A DNA stretch of 64,000 nt from Faecalibacterium sp. An122 (GTDB lineage Bacteria > Bacillota > Clostridia > Oscillospirales > Ruminococcaceae), in contig NZ_NFLL01000004.1 of NCBI RefSeq assembly GCF_002160895.1, positions 107,020 to 171,019 on the forward strand. The letters are read 5' to 3'. The position numbers were made by a program, and so were the translations under genes. Within the stretch, counting starts at the first letter, position 1; every line of letters begins with the position of its first letter. Positions 17,094 to 25,406 of the stretch are shown here, one piece after another. A model generated the notes under the pieces. The model searched no databases. It was given only the letters and a program-made list of their open reading frames with translations, and was not told where the DNA came from.

Positions 17094-17473
17094 AAAAGCG
17101 CATTCTGCCGATGTTGTGTTCGGTGCTGATGATGCTCACCGCCTGCGGTGCCGCATCCTCCGACGCCTACAAGAAGATCAGCCAGGAAGAAGCCAAAGAG
17201 ATGATGGACACCCAGGAGGTTCTAATCCTGGATGTGCGGGAGCAGAGCGAATACGACGGCGGCCACATTCCCGGGGCCGTCCTGCTGCCGGTGGGCACCA
17301 TCGACGAGGAGAGCGCCGCCGCCGTCATCCCTGAAAAGGACACGGTGGTGCTGGTCTACTGCCGCAGCGGCAACCGCAGCAAAAAGGCCGCCAAGGCCCT
17401 GGCCGATCTGGGGTATACCGGCATTTATGACTTCGGCGGGATCACTACCTGGCCCTACGACATTGAGTCCTGA
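17090..17473 (+). CDS. Rhodanese-domain lipoprotein
   Basis: This 127-residue protein has a lipoprotein signal (MKKRILPMLCSVLMMLTACG, lipobox LTAC with Cys 19) and a single rhodanese domain (EVLILDVREQSEYDGGHIPG, then active-site loop VYCRSGNRSKKAA with catalytic Cys about 89). Rhodaneses move sulfane sulfur or bind oxyanions; a surface-anchored one may handle thiosulfate or persulfides outside the cell, which is an inference. It is coupled to the SGNH gene by a 4-bp overlap and ended by the terminator at 17495. Confidence 0.87.
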   Translation: MKKRILPMLCSVLMMLTACGAASSDAYKKISQEEAKEMMDTQEVLILDVREQSEYDGGHIPGAVLLPVGTIDEESAAAVIPEKDTVVLVYCRSGNRSKKAAKALADLGYTGIYDFGGITTWPYDIES

Positions 17474-17494
17474 CCGAAGAACTGAACAGGAAAA

Positions 17495-17534
17495 CCACCG
17501 CCGCCCGGAGGGAAACCTCTCCGGGCGGTTTTTG
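17495..17534 (+). terminator. Rho-independent terminator
   Basis: CCGCCCGGAGG-GAAA-CCTCTCCGGGCGG then TTTTTG. It ends the SGNH/rhodanese operon. Confidence 0.88.
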
Positions 17535-17710
17535 CACGTCGGGACGTCATGCGGGTTTCAAAAAGAAAATATATTTTCATAAAAACAAGAAACTGAAATA
17601 ATTACAAACATTTTACAGGGCCTTGGTCGCAGGATTTACATTCCTCTGGTAGACTGTGAATTGTTCCAAGAAGCTAACAAATTCATGGATATCATTGGGA
17701 GGTATCATGT

Positions 17711-18559
17711 ATGACGTCCATCCATAAGCAAGCGGCCAACCAGTCGCAGAAGCTGATGATTTTTGTGCTGTCCATGGCCCTTTACGGCCTGGCTACCCTG
17801 TTCTCGGAGCTGATCCCCAAGTTTCAGGTGGGCATTGTGGAGTTCTCGGTGGAGTACTTCCTGTTCATCCCCCTGACGCTGGCCATGCTCTTTGACCCCA
17901 TGTCGGCGGCCCTGGGCGCCGCCACCGGTGAGCTGGTGTTCAGCGAGATCATGCTGGGCCAGTTCGGCGGTCTGGGCGAAGTGGAAAAATTCATCACCGT
18001 CACCATCGGCGTCTACGTCGCCGGCCGTCTGGTCCGCGACCCCGCCAACCGCACCATGGTGGGTGCGGCGGCCATCGGCGGCACCGCCATCCAGCTGTTC
18101 CTGGGCATGGTGGTGGACATCCTGAAAGTTCAGCTGGCTGTGGATGACTTTGAGGCGGTGGCCGGCCTGCCCGAGAGCGTCTTTGCCACCGAGGGCTTCG
18201 CCTTCCTGAACGACCTGCTGTTCTCCGGCATCCTGTTCTGCCTGCTGCCCACCCTCTACCTGGTGCCCAAGCTCCACGGCAAGATCGAGCCCCTGCTGGG
18301 CATGGAGCCCCGCACCACCCAGACCGCCCTGGAACCCCTGGGCGCAAAAGCCATCCTGGGCTGCGCTGCGGCCTTTGTGGTGGCAGCCGTCACCCAGCTG
18401 CTGGCCAAGAGCGGCATGAGCCTGATCGACTGGGAGGCCGACTGGGCCGAGAGCTCCACCTCCATTGCGGTGGCCATGGTGGCAGCCGCTGTGGTTGTGG
18501 TGGCCGTGGTGCTGGCCATGCGGAAACGCACCGAACAGATCCCCTCAGAAAGAGGTTGA
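17711..18559 (+). CDS. ECF transporter substrate-binding (S) component, substrate unknown
   Basis: This 282-residue protein has about seven hydrophobic segments and the S-component style N-terminus (LMIFVLSMALYGLATLFSE, FSVEYFLFIPLTLAMLFDP, SAALGAATGELVFSEIMLG). It is longer than vitamin S components (about 180-200). The ATG at 17711 lies 8 nt after GGGAGG. The next genes encode the fused ATPases and EcfT, so a dedicated group-I ECF importer is encoded. No riboswitch for thiamine, cobalamin or similar was recognised in the 175-bp leader. Phosphatases downstream hint at a phosphorylated sugar or polyol-type cargo, an inference. Confidence 0.8.
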   Translation: MTSIHKQAANQSQKLMIFVLSMALYGLATLFSELIPKFQVGIVEFSVEYFLFIPLTLAMLFDPMSAALGAATGELVFSEIMLGQFGGLGEVEKFITVTIGVYVAGRLVRDPANRTMVGAAAIGGTAIQLFLGMVVDILKVQLAVDDFEAVAGLPESVFATEGFAFLNDLLFSGILFCLLPTLYLVPKLHGKIEPLLGMEPRTTQTALEPLGAKAILGCAAAFVVAAVTQLLAKSGMSLIDWEADWAESSTSIAVAMVAAAVVVVAVVLAMRKRTEQIPSERG

Positions 18560-18563
18560 ACCC

Positions 18564-20279
18564 ATGCACGCGATAGAGATAGATCATCTGACCTATTCCT
18601 ATCCAGGCGCAGAGCATCCCACCCTCAACGACATCACCGTAACCATTGAACAAGGGGACTTTCTCGCCATCGTTGGAAACAACGGCTGCGGAAAGTCCAC
18701 TTTTTGCAAGACCCTCAACGGTCTGATTCCTCAGTTCATCAGCGGTGCGATGGAAGGGCGGGTCCTTGCCTGCGGGCTGGATACCCGGGAAACCGATGTG
18801 GGCACCCTGGCCCGCAAGGTCGGCTATGTGTACCAGGATTTCGAAAACCAGATCATCCGGCCCACCGTGCTGGACGATGCGTCCTATGCCTGCCAGAACT
18901 ACGCCATGCCCGATTACCGCCAGCGGGGCCTGGACGCCCTGGAACAGTGCGGCCTGCGGGGCAGGGAAAACGATTTCATCTGGCAGCTGTCCGGCGGCCA
19001 GACCCATCTGCTGGCCCTGGCGGGGGCGGTGTCCCTCCAGCCCGACGTGCTGATTCTGGACGAGCCCATCGCCCAGCTGGACCCCGGCCACGCCGACCGG
19101 ATCTACGCCGTCCTGCGGGAGCTGAACGAAACTTATCACAAGACCATCATCGTCATCGAGCACCACACCGAGTACATTGCGGACTTCTGCAAGCATGTGA
19201 TGCTGATGAAGGACGGCCGGGTCCAGTGGGTGCTGCCCACCGCCGACGCTCTGCAGCGGGTGGACGAGCTGCAGAGCTGCAATATCTTCCCGCCCCAGGT
19301 GACCATTGCCGCCCGGCGGATGCAGCAGGCCGGCACCCTGGCCCCGGATGTGCTCCTCCCCACCACGGTGGAGGCGGGCCGGGCGGTCTTTGCCCCCAAG
19401 GCAGAGCCGGACCCCCGTCCGGCAGCCGTCCCGCACCCGGCCGGGCCTGCGGCGGCCGCCTTTGAAAAGGTGTCGGTGTCCTACCGCAGCGTCAAGGGCG
19501 CGCCCCACAGCGTCTTTTCGGGTCTGGACCTGGAAATCCACAAGGGGGACAAGGTGGCCCTGATCGGCTCCAACGGCGCCGGCAAATCCACCTTCATGAA
19601 ACTGCTGGTGGGCCTGCTGAAGCCGGAATCCGGCGCCGTCCAGCTGAACGGCGTCCGGCTCCACGACGTCAAGCCCGAAGCCCTCTCCCGCCAGATCTCG
19701 ATGGTCTATCAGAACCCCGAGGACATGTTCATCAAGGATTCCATCGCCAAGGACATCGCCTACGCCATGGAGGCGCGGGGAGTGCCCGACGCCGCCCGGC
19801 GGACCGACGAGCTGCTGCAGCGGTTCCGGCTGAGCGACCTGCGGGACCGGGACGGCCGCCTGCTGTCGGGCGGACAGATGCGCCGGGCCAGCCTGGCCAT
19901 CGGCATCGCCCTCAATCCGGGGATTCTCCTGCTGGACGAGCCCACCGCCAACCTGGACATCGCCACCCGCAAGGAGATTATGCGGACCCTGGAGGACCTG
20001 AAAGAGATCACCGAGACGGTGGTCATCGCCACCCACGATATGCAGCTGGTCTGTGAGTGGGCCGAACGGATTATTGTGCTGTGCGGCGGCCGGGTGGTGG
20101 CCGACGGCACCCGGGATGAGGTGTTCGGCAACCGGGCCGTCCTGGAACAGGTGGGCATCCGCCCGCCCGAGATCTTTACCATGGGGCAGGCTCTGGACCC
20201 GCACGCCCTGTGCTATACCATCGATGATTTCCTGCGCTGTTTTGAGGGGAGGCCCGCTTGCTGTGAAAATGGTCGATAA
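18564..20279 (+). CDS. ECF transporter ATPase, two ABC domains fused (EcfA1-EcfA2)
   Basis: This 571-residue protein has two complete ABC domains. The first (about 1-245) has Walker A GNNGCGKST, signature QLSGGQ and Walker B VLILDEPIAQLD. The second (about 305-560) has Walker A GSNGAGKST, signature LLSGGQMRRASLA and Walker B ILLLDEPTANLD. The fusion replaces the usual separate EcfA and EcfA' chains. The start at ATG 18564 follows AGAGGTTG, 4 bp after the S-component stop. An Ala/Pro-rich linker joins the halves (PHPAGPAAAAFEK). It powers the adjacent S and T components. Confidence 0.92.
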   Translation: MHAIEIDHLTYSYPGAEHPTLNDITVTIEQGDFLAIVGNNGCGKSTFCKTLNGLIPQFISGAMEGRVLACGLDTRETDVGTLARKVGYVYQDFENQIIRPTVLDDASYACQNYAMPDYRQRGLDALEQCGLRGRENDFIWQLSGGQTHLLALAGAVSLQPDVLILDEPIAQLDPGHADRIYAVLRELNETYHKTIIVIEHHTEYIADFCKHVMLMKDGRVQWVLPTADALQRVDELQSCNIFPPQVTIAARRMQQAGTLAPDVLLPTTVEAGRAVFAPKAEPDPRPAAVPHPAGPAAAAFEKVSVSYRSVKGAPHSVFSGLDLEIHKGDKVALIGSNGAGKSTFMKLLVGLLKPESGAVQLNGVRLHDVKPEALSRQISMVYQNPEDMFIKDSIAKDIAYAMEARGVPDAARRTDELLQRFRLSDLRDRDGRLLSGGQMRRASLAIGIALNPGILLLDEPTANLDIATRKEIMRTLEDLKEITETVVIATHDMQLVCEWAERIIVLCGGRVVADGTRDEVFGNRAVLEQVGIRPPEIFTMGQALDPHALCYTIDDFLRCFEGRPACCENGR

Positions 20280-21096
20280 ACTGTCGGAAAACATCCTGGA
20301 CAAATTCTCCATGGACTTTCTCCGCAATCAGGTGCTGAAAAACGCCTACGGCAACAACGATACCCTGGTGGCCGCCATGGACCCCCGGATTCTGATTGCC
20401 TGGTATCTGTTCTTCGGGCTGGTGCCCTGGTTTGTGAACAGCCTGCCCTTCCTGCTGGGGTGCTTTGTGCTGGTGACCATCACCACCGCCCTGGCCCATG
20501 TGGCAGGGCTGGTGCTGTTCCTGTTCGGTCTGGGTGTGTTCTCCCAGACCGGGTACCTGCTGGTGGTGACCTGGCTGTTCGGCGGCGACGCCTCCGCCAT
20601 CGCCCCGCTGCTGGTGCTGACCCTCAAGGTGGCCACCGTCTCGCTGGCGTCGGTCACCGTCTTTTCCGGGATGGACCCCGACAAGCTGTCCCAGGGCCTG
20701 ATGTGGTTCGGCTGCCCCGAACGGCTGTCCTTCTCCATCTCCTACGCCTACCGGATGCTGCCCATCCTGATGGAGGAGTTCCAGAGCGTGCTGCTGTCCT
20801 ACCGGCTGCGGGGCAACCCGCCCGAACACGACACCCTGGGGGGCAAAATCCGCTACCTGATCTATCAGGTGCGGATCATCGTGTACGCCTTTTATCCGTT
20901 GATGCTCAACACCGCCAAGCGCTCCCGCACCACCGTGGAAGTGCTGGAGATCAAGGGTTACCGCTACGCTGCCGTCAACAAAGAGGTCAAGCGGCTCAAG
21001 CTGTCGGTCCTGCGGGTCACCAACAATGACCTGCTGTTCCTGTCGGTCTCCTTCCTGTGGGTGGCGGTCACCATCCTGATCTCCACTTTGATCTGA
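20263..21096 (+). CDS. ECF transporter T component (EcfT-like permease)
   Basis: This protein of about 277 residues has a hydrophobic half (residues 40-150) followed by the cytoplasmic coupling helices typical of EcfT (YRMLPILMEEFQSVLLSYRL, the Ala/Arg-Gly type coupling motif region SYRLRG, and VEVLEIKGYRY). GTG 20263 is chosen because it is 10 nt from GAGGGGAGG; ATG 20269 is the alternative. It overlaps the ATPase gene by 17 bp. With the S component and ATPase it completes the importer. Confidence 0.85.
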   Translation: MKMVDKLSENILDKFSMDFLRNQVLKNAYGNNDTLVAAMDPRILIAWYLFFGLVPWFVNSLPFLLGCFVLVTITTALAHVAGLVLFLFGLGVFSQTGYLLVVTWLFGGDASAIAPLLVLTLKVATVSLASVTVFSGMDPDKLSQGLMWFGCPERLSFSISYAYRMLPILMEEFQSVLLSYRLRGNPPEHDTLGGKIRYLIYQVRIIVYAFYPLMLNTAKRSRTTVEVLEIKGYRYAAVNKEVKRLKLSVLRVTNNDLLFLSVSFLWVAVTILISTLI

Positions 21097-21114
21097 CGCC
21101 GGAGGTTTTCACCT

Positions 21115-21948
21115 ATGTATATGGATTTTCACACCCACGGGAAGCTGGCCAAATACCTGCCCTTCTCCACCGAATACACCGACTGGCTTCTCAACGAGGC
21201 CAAAGAGGCGGGGCTGGACGCCATCTGCCTCACCGAACATTTCAACACCCAGCAGTTTGACACCCTCTACGGCTACATTGCCGACCGGGGGGACAAGGAA
21301 GGGGACGCCTACGTCATCGACGGGCTGAAGGTGTTCCCCGGCATGGAAACCGACATCGCCGAGGGGGGCCATGTGCTGTCCATCGGCCCCATGGAGGCCA
21401 TCCGGGAGCTGAACCGCCGCCTGACCCCCTACAAGAGCAAAAATGCCTTCCTGCCGGCAGAGGAACTGTTCCGCCTGTTTGACCAGTACCCGGTGCTGGT
21501 GGGCGCCGGACACCCCTTCCGGGAGGGCGGGCACATCCCCGAGCTGTCCCCCGAACTGCTGGCCCGGTTTGATTTTCTGGACCTGAACGGCAAGGACGTG
21601 GCCGTGGACCAGGACCGCACCGAACATCTGACCTTCGGCCTGGGCCAGCGGCTGAACAAGCCGGTGGTGGCGGGCAGCGACACCCATCAGGCAGTGCAGT
21701 ACGGCTGCATCCGCACCTGCTTCGAGGAGGAGTTCGACACCTTTGAGGAGCTGGCCCGGGAGATGAAGGCCGGCCGCTACCAGATTGTGATTCACCCCGA
21801 CGCCGACATCAAGGTCAAGACCGCCAACGTCCTCAAGCGGGCTCTGAAGGAAATCCACGCCCTGGGCGGGGATTATGTGTCGGTGCTGCTGCGCAACGGC
21901 GGCGAGTCTCCCGCCGTCCTGATGGCCAAGGGGCGCAGCGCATGCTGA
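21115..21948 (+). CDS. PHP-domain metal-dependent phosphoesterase
   Basis: This 277-residue protein shows the PHP metal ligands: HTHG (residues 6-9), LTEHF, the Glu of FPGMETDIAEGGH, GAGHPF and the C-terminal GSDTH. PHP proteins hydrolyse phosphate esters such as histidinol phosphate or nucleotide 3',5'-bisphosphates; the exact substrate is unknown. It starts at 21115 after CGGAGG. It lies 18 bp past EcfT and overlaps the following phosphatase by 7 bp, so it belongs to the ECF operon. Confidence 0.85.
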   Translation: MYMDFHTHGKLAKYLPFSTEYTDWLLNEAKEAGLDAICLTEHFNTQQFDTLYGYIADRGDKEGDAYVIDGLKVFPGMETDIAEGGHVLSIGPMEAIRELNRRLTPYKSKNAFLPAEELFRLFDQYPVLVGAGHPFREGGHIPELSPELLARFDFLDLNGKDVAVDQDRTEHLTFGLGQRLNKPVVAGSDTHQAVQYGCIRTCFEEEFDTFEELAREMKAGRYQIVIHPDADIKVKTANVLKRALKEIHALGGDYVSVLLRNGGESPAVLMAKGRSAC

Positions 21949-22727
21949 CCCTGGACAGCAGCGCCCTGCTGCAGGAAGCCGCCGCCCTGCTGCGGCAGCA
22001 GAGACAGCTTCTCTACAGCCGCACCCTGGCCGGCCAGACCCGGGCCAAGGGAAAGACCGATTTTGTCACCGCCGTGGACACCCGGGTGCAGGAGAACATC
22101 CGGATGGCCCTGGAACAGCTGACCCCCGGCGCGGCCCTGATGGCCGAGGAAAAGGACAACGCCGCCGTGGACCTGAACGGCGCGGTCTGGGTGCTGGACC
22201 CGGTAGACGGCACCACCAACCTGATCCACGGGTTCCGTCACAGCGCCATTTCGCTGGCGCTGGCGGTGGAGGGCCGGGTGGAGCTGGGCCTCATCTATGA
22301 CCCCTACGCCGATGAACTGTTCACCGCCCGGAGAGGGAAGGGGGCCTTCTGCAACGGAGAACCCATCCATGTCAGCGGGGCGGCGGCCCTGGCCGACAGC
22401 CTCTGTTCGGTGGGCACCAACCCCGGCTGCCGGGACCAGGCCGACGCCGCCTTTGCCCGGATGCGCCGCATCTACGACCGGTGCCACGACGTGCGGCGGG
22501 TGGGGGCCGCCTCCATCGAACTGTGCTATGTGGCCTGCGGACGGCTGGACGCCTATCTGGAACACGGCCTCAAGCCCTGGGACTACGCCGCCGGGATGCT
22601 GATTGTGGCCGAGGCCGGGGGCCGGGTGACGGATTTTGCCGGGGACGCCCCGTTGCTTGACGCATCCCGGTGTGCTATACTGGCTACCAACGGGCAGATT
22701 CATTCGGAGCTGCAATCCCTGTTGTAA
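21942..22727 (+). CDS. Inositol monophosphatase family protein
   Basis: This 261-residue protein carries the IMPase signatures: MAEEKDN (Glu metal ligand), VLDPVDGTTNLIHGF (metal-binding DPxDGT) and the C-terminal KPWDYAAGMLIVAEAGG. These Mg2+/Li+-sensitive enzymes dephosphorylate inositol monophosphate, fructose-1,6-bisphosphate, PAP or sugar phosphates; the true substrate is open. It is translationally coupled to the PHP gene, so two different phosphatases are co-expressed with one ECF importer. Confidence 0.88.
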   Translation: MLTLDSSALLQEAAALLRQQRQLLYSRTLAGQTRAKGKTDFVTAVDTRVQENIRMALEQLTPGAALMAEEKDNAAVDLNGAVWVLDPVDGTTNLIHGFRHSAISLALAVEGRVELGLIYDPYADELFTARRGKGAFCNGEPIHVSGAAALADSLCSVGTNPGCRDQADAAFARMRRIYDRCHDVRRVGAASIELCYVACGRLDAYLEHGLKPWDYAAGMLIVAEAGGRVTDFAGDAPLLDASRCAILATNGQIHSELQSLL

Positions 22728-22739
22728 AAGGAGCCATCC

Positions 22740-23573
22740 ATGCCATTTTCCTTCCCTCAGATGCCGGACCGGCTGACGTCCACCGAGCAGTCCATTCTGG
22801 AATATATCGCCGCCCACCGGGACGAATTTCTCTGCATGACCATCGGACAGTTGTCCGACGCGCTGGGCATTTCGGAGGCCACCGTCTCCCGGTTTGCCCG
22901 CCATGTGGGCTGCGAGGATTTCCGGCATCTGAAGCGGGTGATTCTGGACCAGACGGTCCAGCGGGGCCCCGCCCAGAAGCTGACCCATACCCTGCAGACC
23001 CAGGAGGCCAGCCCGCTGGCCTACTGGCTGGAACAGCAGCGCTACAACCTCCAAAAGACCCAGGAGCTGCTGGACGAGGAGGGGTTCGCCCAGGCGGTGG
23101 AGGCAATCTGCCGGGCCCGGCGGGTCTTTCTCTACGGCAAGAACGCCTCCCGCGCGCCGGCCCAGCTGCTGGAATACCGTCTGCGGCGGATCGGGGTGGA
23201 TGTGCGGCAGATTCCCTCGGCGGGCACCGAGCTGCTGGAAAGCCTGCCCGCCATGGGCCCGGAGGATTTGGTGGTGCTGTTCAATTTCGCCAAGTTGTCG
23301 GCCGAGGGCAGGGTGCTTCTGGACTACCAGAAAAAGGCCGGCTACCAGACCCTGCTGTTCACCAGCCGGGCCTATCACGAGATGCAGGACGCCCAGGCCA
23401 GCATCCGGCTTCTGGTCTACCGCGGGGAGGAAAACGCCCAGCATTCCATGAGCGCCCCGGTGGCGGTGGCGGAAGCCCTGACCCTGGCCGTGTCGGCCCG
23501 GATGGGCTCCGACGCTCTCCAGCGCCTGGAGGAAATCCGGCAGCTGAAGGACACCTACCGCCACAGCCTGTAA
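22740..23573 (+). CDS. RpiR/MurR family transcriptional regulator
   Basis: This 277-residue protein has an N-terminal helix-turn-helix of the RpiR type (TIGQLSDALGISEATVSRF, residues 35-55) and a C-terminal SIS sugar-phosphate isomerase-like domain (RRVFLYGKNASRAPAQLLEY, LVVLFNFAKLSAEGRVLLDY). It lies 12 bp past the IMPase and ends at a terminator. The family usually senses phosphorylated sugars or polyols, which fits the phosphatases in the operon, and it probably controls the ECF operon. Confidence 0.88.
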   Translation: MPFSFPQMPDRLTSTEQSILEYIAAHRDEFLCMTIGQLSDALGISEATVSRFARHVGCEDFRHLKRVILDQTVQRGPAQKLTHTLQTQEASPLAYWLEQQRYNLQKTQELLDEEGFAQAVEAICRARRVFLYGKNASRAPAQLLEYRLRRIGVDVRQIPSAGTELLESLPAMGPEDLVVLFNFAKLSAEGRVLLDYQKKAGYQTLLFTSRAYHEMQDAQASIRLLVYRGEENAQHSMSAPVAVAEALTLAVSARMGSDALQRLEEIRQLKDTYRHSL

Positions 23574-23586
23574 CAAAACAAATCAA

Positions 23587-23629
23587 ACCGCCGCCCGAAG
23601 GGGGAGACCTCTCCGGGCGGCGGTTTTTT
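23587..23629 (+). terminator. Rho-independent terminator of ECF/phosphatase operon
   Basis: ACCGCCGCCCG / CGGGCGGCGGT followed by TTTTTTG. Confidence 0.9.
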
Positions 23630-23636
23630 GTGGGTT

Positions 23637-23879
23637 TTATTGAATTTCCTGCTCCAGTGCGTCAAACTCGGGGGTGGAAAAGAATTCCCCCAAGGTGATG
23701 CCCAGGCCGTCGCAGATCATTTTGATGGTCAACAGCTTGGGATTTTGGCTCTTGCCGTACAGGATGTTTTTGATGCTGGACGGCGGCAGCGCACAGAGGG
23801 TGGCCAGCTTGTTGATGGTGATGGAACGCTCTCCGCAGAGAGTCAAAATGCGGTTTCGGACGGCAGCAACCGTGTCCAT
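23637..23879 (-). CDS. Small XRE-type helix-turn-helix regulator
   Basis: This 80-residue protein starts at ATG 23879 after GGGAGGGAAA. It is a single Cro/CI-like helix-turn-helix (SITINKLATLCALPPSSIKN then ILYGKSQNPKL and MICDGLGITLGEFF). It is divergent from the SLOG gene across a 109-bp spacer that contains three ATAGRCTAT boxes, so it probably binds there. Confidence 0.82.
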   Translation of the reverse strand: MDTVAAVRNRILTLCGERSITINKLATLCALPPSSIKNILYGKSQNPKLLTIKMICDGLGITLGEFFSTPEFDALEQEIQ

Positions 23880-23932
23880 GATGTTTCCCTCCCGGATCAT
23901 TTTCTTTAGGATAAACAATCCGGTTGCGCAAA

Positions 23933-23973
23933 ATAGGCTATGCGTGCTACTATATAGGCTATACATAGACTAT
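23933..23973. promoter_or_regulatory. Three ATAGRCTAT operator boxes in divergent promoter
   Basis: ATAGGCTAT (23933-23941), ATAGGCTAT (23954-23962) and ATAGACTAT (23965-23973) are spaced 21 and 11 bp apart, close to two and one helical turns. They sit just upstream of the SLOG gene ribosome site and form AT-rich near-palindromes. They are likely binding sites of the adjacent XRE regulator. Confidence 0.6.
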
Positions 23974-23988
23974 TTTGGAGGAGAGCAT

Positions 23989-24426
23989 ATGCAGGAAAAG
24001 GGATGTACCTTCTTTGGACATCGGGACAGTCCCCCGTCGATCCGGCCGCAGCTGAAAGCACTGCTGATGGAACTGGTGGAGCGGCAGGGCGTGACGACAT
24101 TTTACGTGGGAAATCATGGCGCCTTTGATGCCATGGCCGCCGGTGTCCTGCGGGAACTAAAACTTCTGTACCCGGAAATTTCGTATACCGTCGTTCTGGC
24201 CTATATGCCGCGCAGACCAGAGGACGGAGGCCCTCATACCATGCTGCCGGAGGGGGTGGAAAAGGTTCCCAAACGGTATGCCATTTGCTGGAGAAACCGT
24301 TGGATGCTGGGCCATGCCGATTATGTGGTGACATATGTGGCCCATTCGTGGGGTGGGGCGGCTCGGTTTGCCAACGAAGCCCGCAAACAGGGCAAGACGG
24401 TTTACAACCTGTGGAGGGAAGAATAA
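23989..24426 (+). CDS. SLOG-family (DUF1273/YpsA-like) Rossmann protein
   Basis: This 145-residue protein has the start CTFFGHRDSPPSIRPQLKAL and the nucleotide-sensing loop FYVGNHGAFDAMAAGVLREL of the SLOG/YpsA group, then YVVTYVAHSWGGAARFANEA. The ATG at 23989 follows GGAGGAG. SLOG proteins bind nucleotide-derived ligands or act in stress and defence systems; the exact role here is unknown. It is controlled from the divergent XRE promoter. Confidence 0.8.
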   Translation: MQEKGCTFFGHRDSPPSIRPQLKALLMELVERQGVTTFYVGNHGAFDAMAAGVLRELKLLYPEISYTVVLAYMPRRPEDGGPHTMLPEGVEKVPKRYAICWRNRWMLGHADYVVTYVAHSWGGAARFANEARKQGKTVYNLWREE

Positions 24427-24504
24427 ACGTATCTGAAACGCCCCGAACATTTCCCTGTGTATACCCCTGTGGTTTTTGCATACCCTGTGATGGAGGGATG
24501 CAAT

Positions 24505-24978
24505 ATGAATCACACCAAAATCAAGACCTATCTGTTCGGGATTCTGCTGGCCGAGGCCGCGGGCGGCCTGGCCGGCTGGCTGACCCGGGAGGATGTCCGA
24601 ATCTACACCGACAGCATCACCCAGCCGCCCCTGTCGCCGCCGCCGCTGGTGTTCCCGGTGGTCTGGACCATCCTCTATGCCCTCATGGGCATCAGTGCGG
24701 CCCGGGTTGCCCTGACGGCCGACACCCTGGAACGGCGGCACGGGCTGTGGATTTTTGGGCTGCAGCTGGCCATGAACTTTTTCTGGAGCATTCTCTTTTT
24801 CCGCTTCCAGATGTTCGGCCTGGCCCTGATCTGGCTGGCCGCCCTGTGGGGCGTCATCCTCTGGATGATCACCGTCTTTGCCCGGGTGGAACCATGGGCC
24901 GCCCGGCTGCAGATTCCCTATCTGGTGTGGGTGGCCTTTGCCGGGTATCTCAACCTGGGGGTCTGGATTTTAAACTGA
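24505..24978 (+). CDS. tspO: TspO/MBR family membrane protein
   Basis: This 157-residue protein has five hydrophobic helices and the TspO hallmarks: TQPPLSPPPLVFPVVWTILY (helix 1-2 loop and Trp), FGLQLAMNFFWSILFFRFQM, and LQIPYLVWVAFAGYLNL. TspO binds porphyrins and other hydrophobic ligands; its role in an anaerobe is open. ATG 24505 is chosen for the GGAGGGA site at 24492. The terminator at 24993 follows immediately. Confidence 0.9.
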   Translation: MNHTKIKTYLFGILLAEAAGGLAGWLTREDVRIYTDSITQPPLSPPPLVFPVVWTILYALMGISAARVALTADTLERRHGLWIFGLQLAMNFFWSILFFRFQMFGLALIWLAALWGVILWMITVFARVEPWAARLQIPYLVWVAFAGYLNLGVWILN

Positions 24979-24992
24979 ATCACTCCAAACCA

Positions 24993-25037
24993 AAACCGGA
25001 AAAGCCGGGCCTGTGGGGGCCGGGCTTCTCCGGTTTT
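24993..25037 (+). terminator. Rho-independent terminator after tspO
   Basis: AACCGGAAAAGCCGGGC / GCCCGGCTTCTCCGGTT-like stem, then TTTTT. Confidence 0.85.
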
Positions 25038-25406
25038 TGCCTGTGAAGCGGGGGAGGGTTCCGGGGATGGCTTTGCCCGACCGGACACAGGAAAAAGGCG
25101 GCGGCCCAAAGCGGGACGGGCCGCCGAAAAAGCTCTGCCTGGGGCGCAGAGGTAACCGGCCGCCGACGCGGAGGACAGGCTGTTTTTGTGGATTTTGCCA
25201 CGGCAAAACCCCACAAATACCACAGCGAAAAATTGTATACTGTACTGAATCTGTGGGTTTGGAGGAAAGAGAAGCCAAAAAATCCGCCTTTCTTCCGCTG
25301 GACGTGCTATACTAAAACCAGCAGATTCTGCCTGTCCTTTGGGGCAGAGGGCGGGATCTGCGCCGGGATCAAACCCAAAATCTTCGATCAGCGAGGAGGA
25401 TGTACC
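25038..25406. other. Intergenic region with promoters for the Tat-exported protein
   Basis: No gene is supported here. TATACT occurs at 25236-25241, and an extended -10 box TG-C-TATACT lies at 25305-25313, about 95 bp before the ATG at 25407. The GC-rich first half is featureless. Confidence 0.45.

Noticed and set aside
17535..17710. Possible vitamin riboswitch upstream of the ECF genes
   Set aside because: I looked for thiamine, cobalamin, FMN and preQ1 motifs and saw none. The leader is short and AT-rich.
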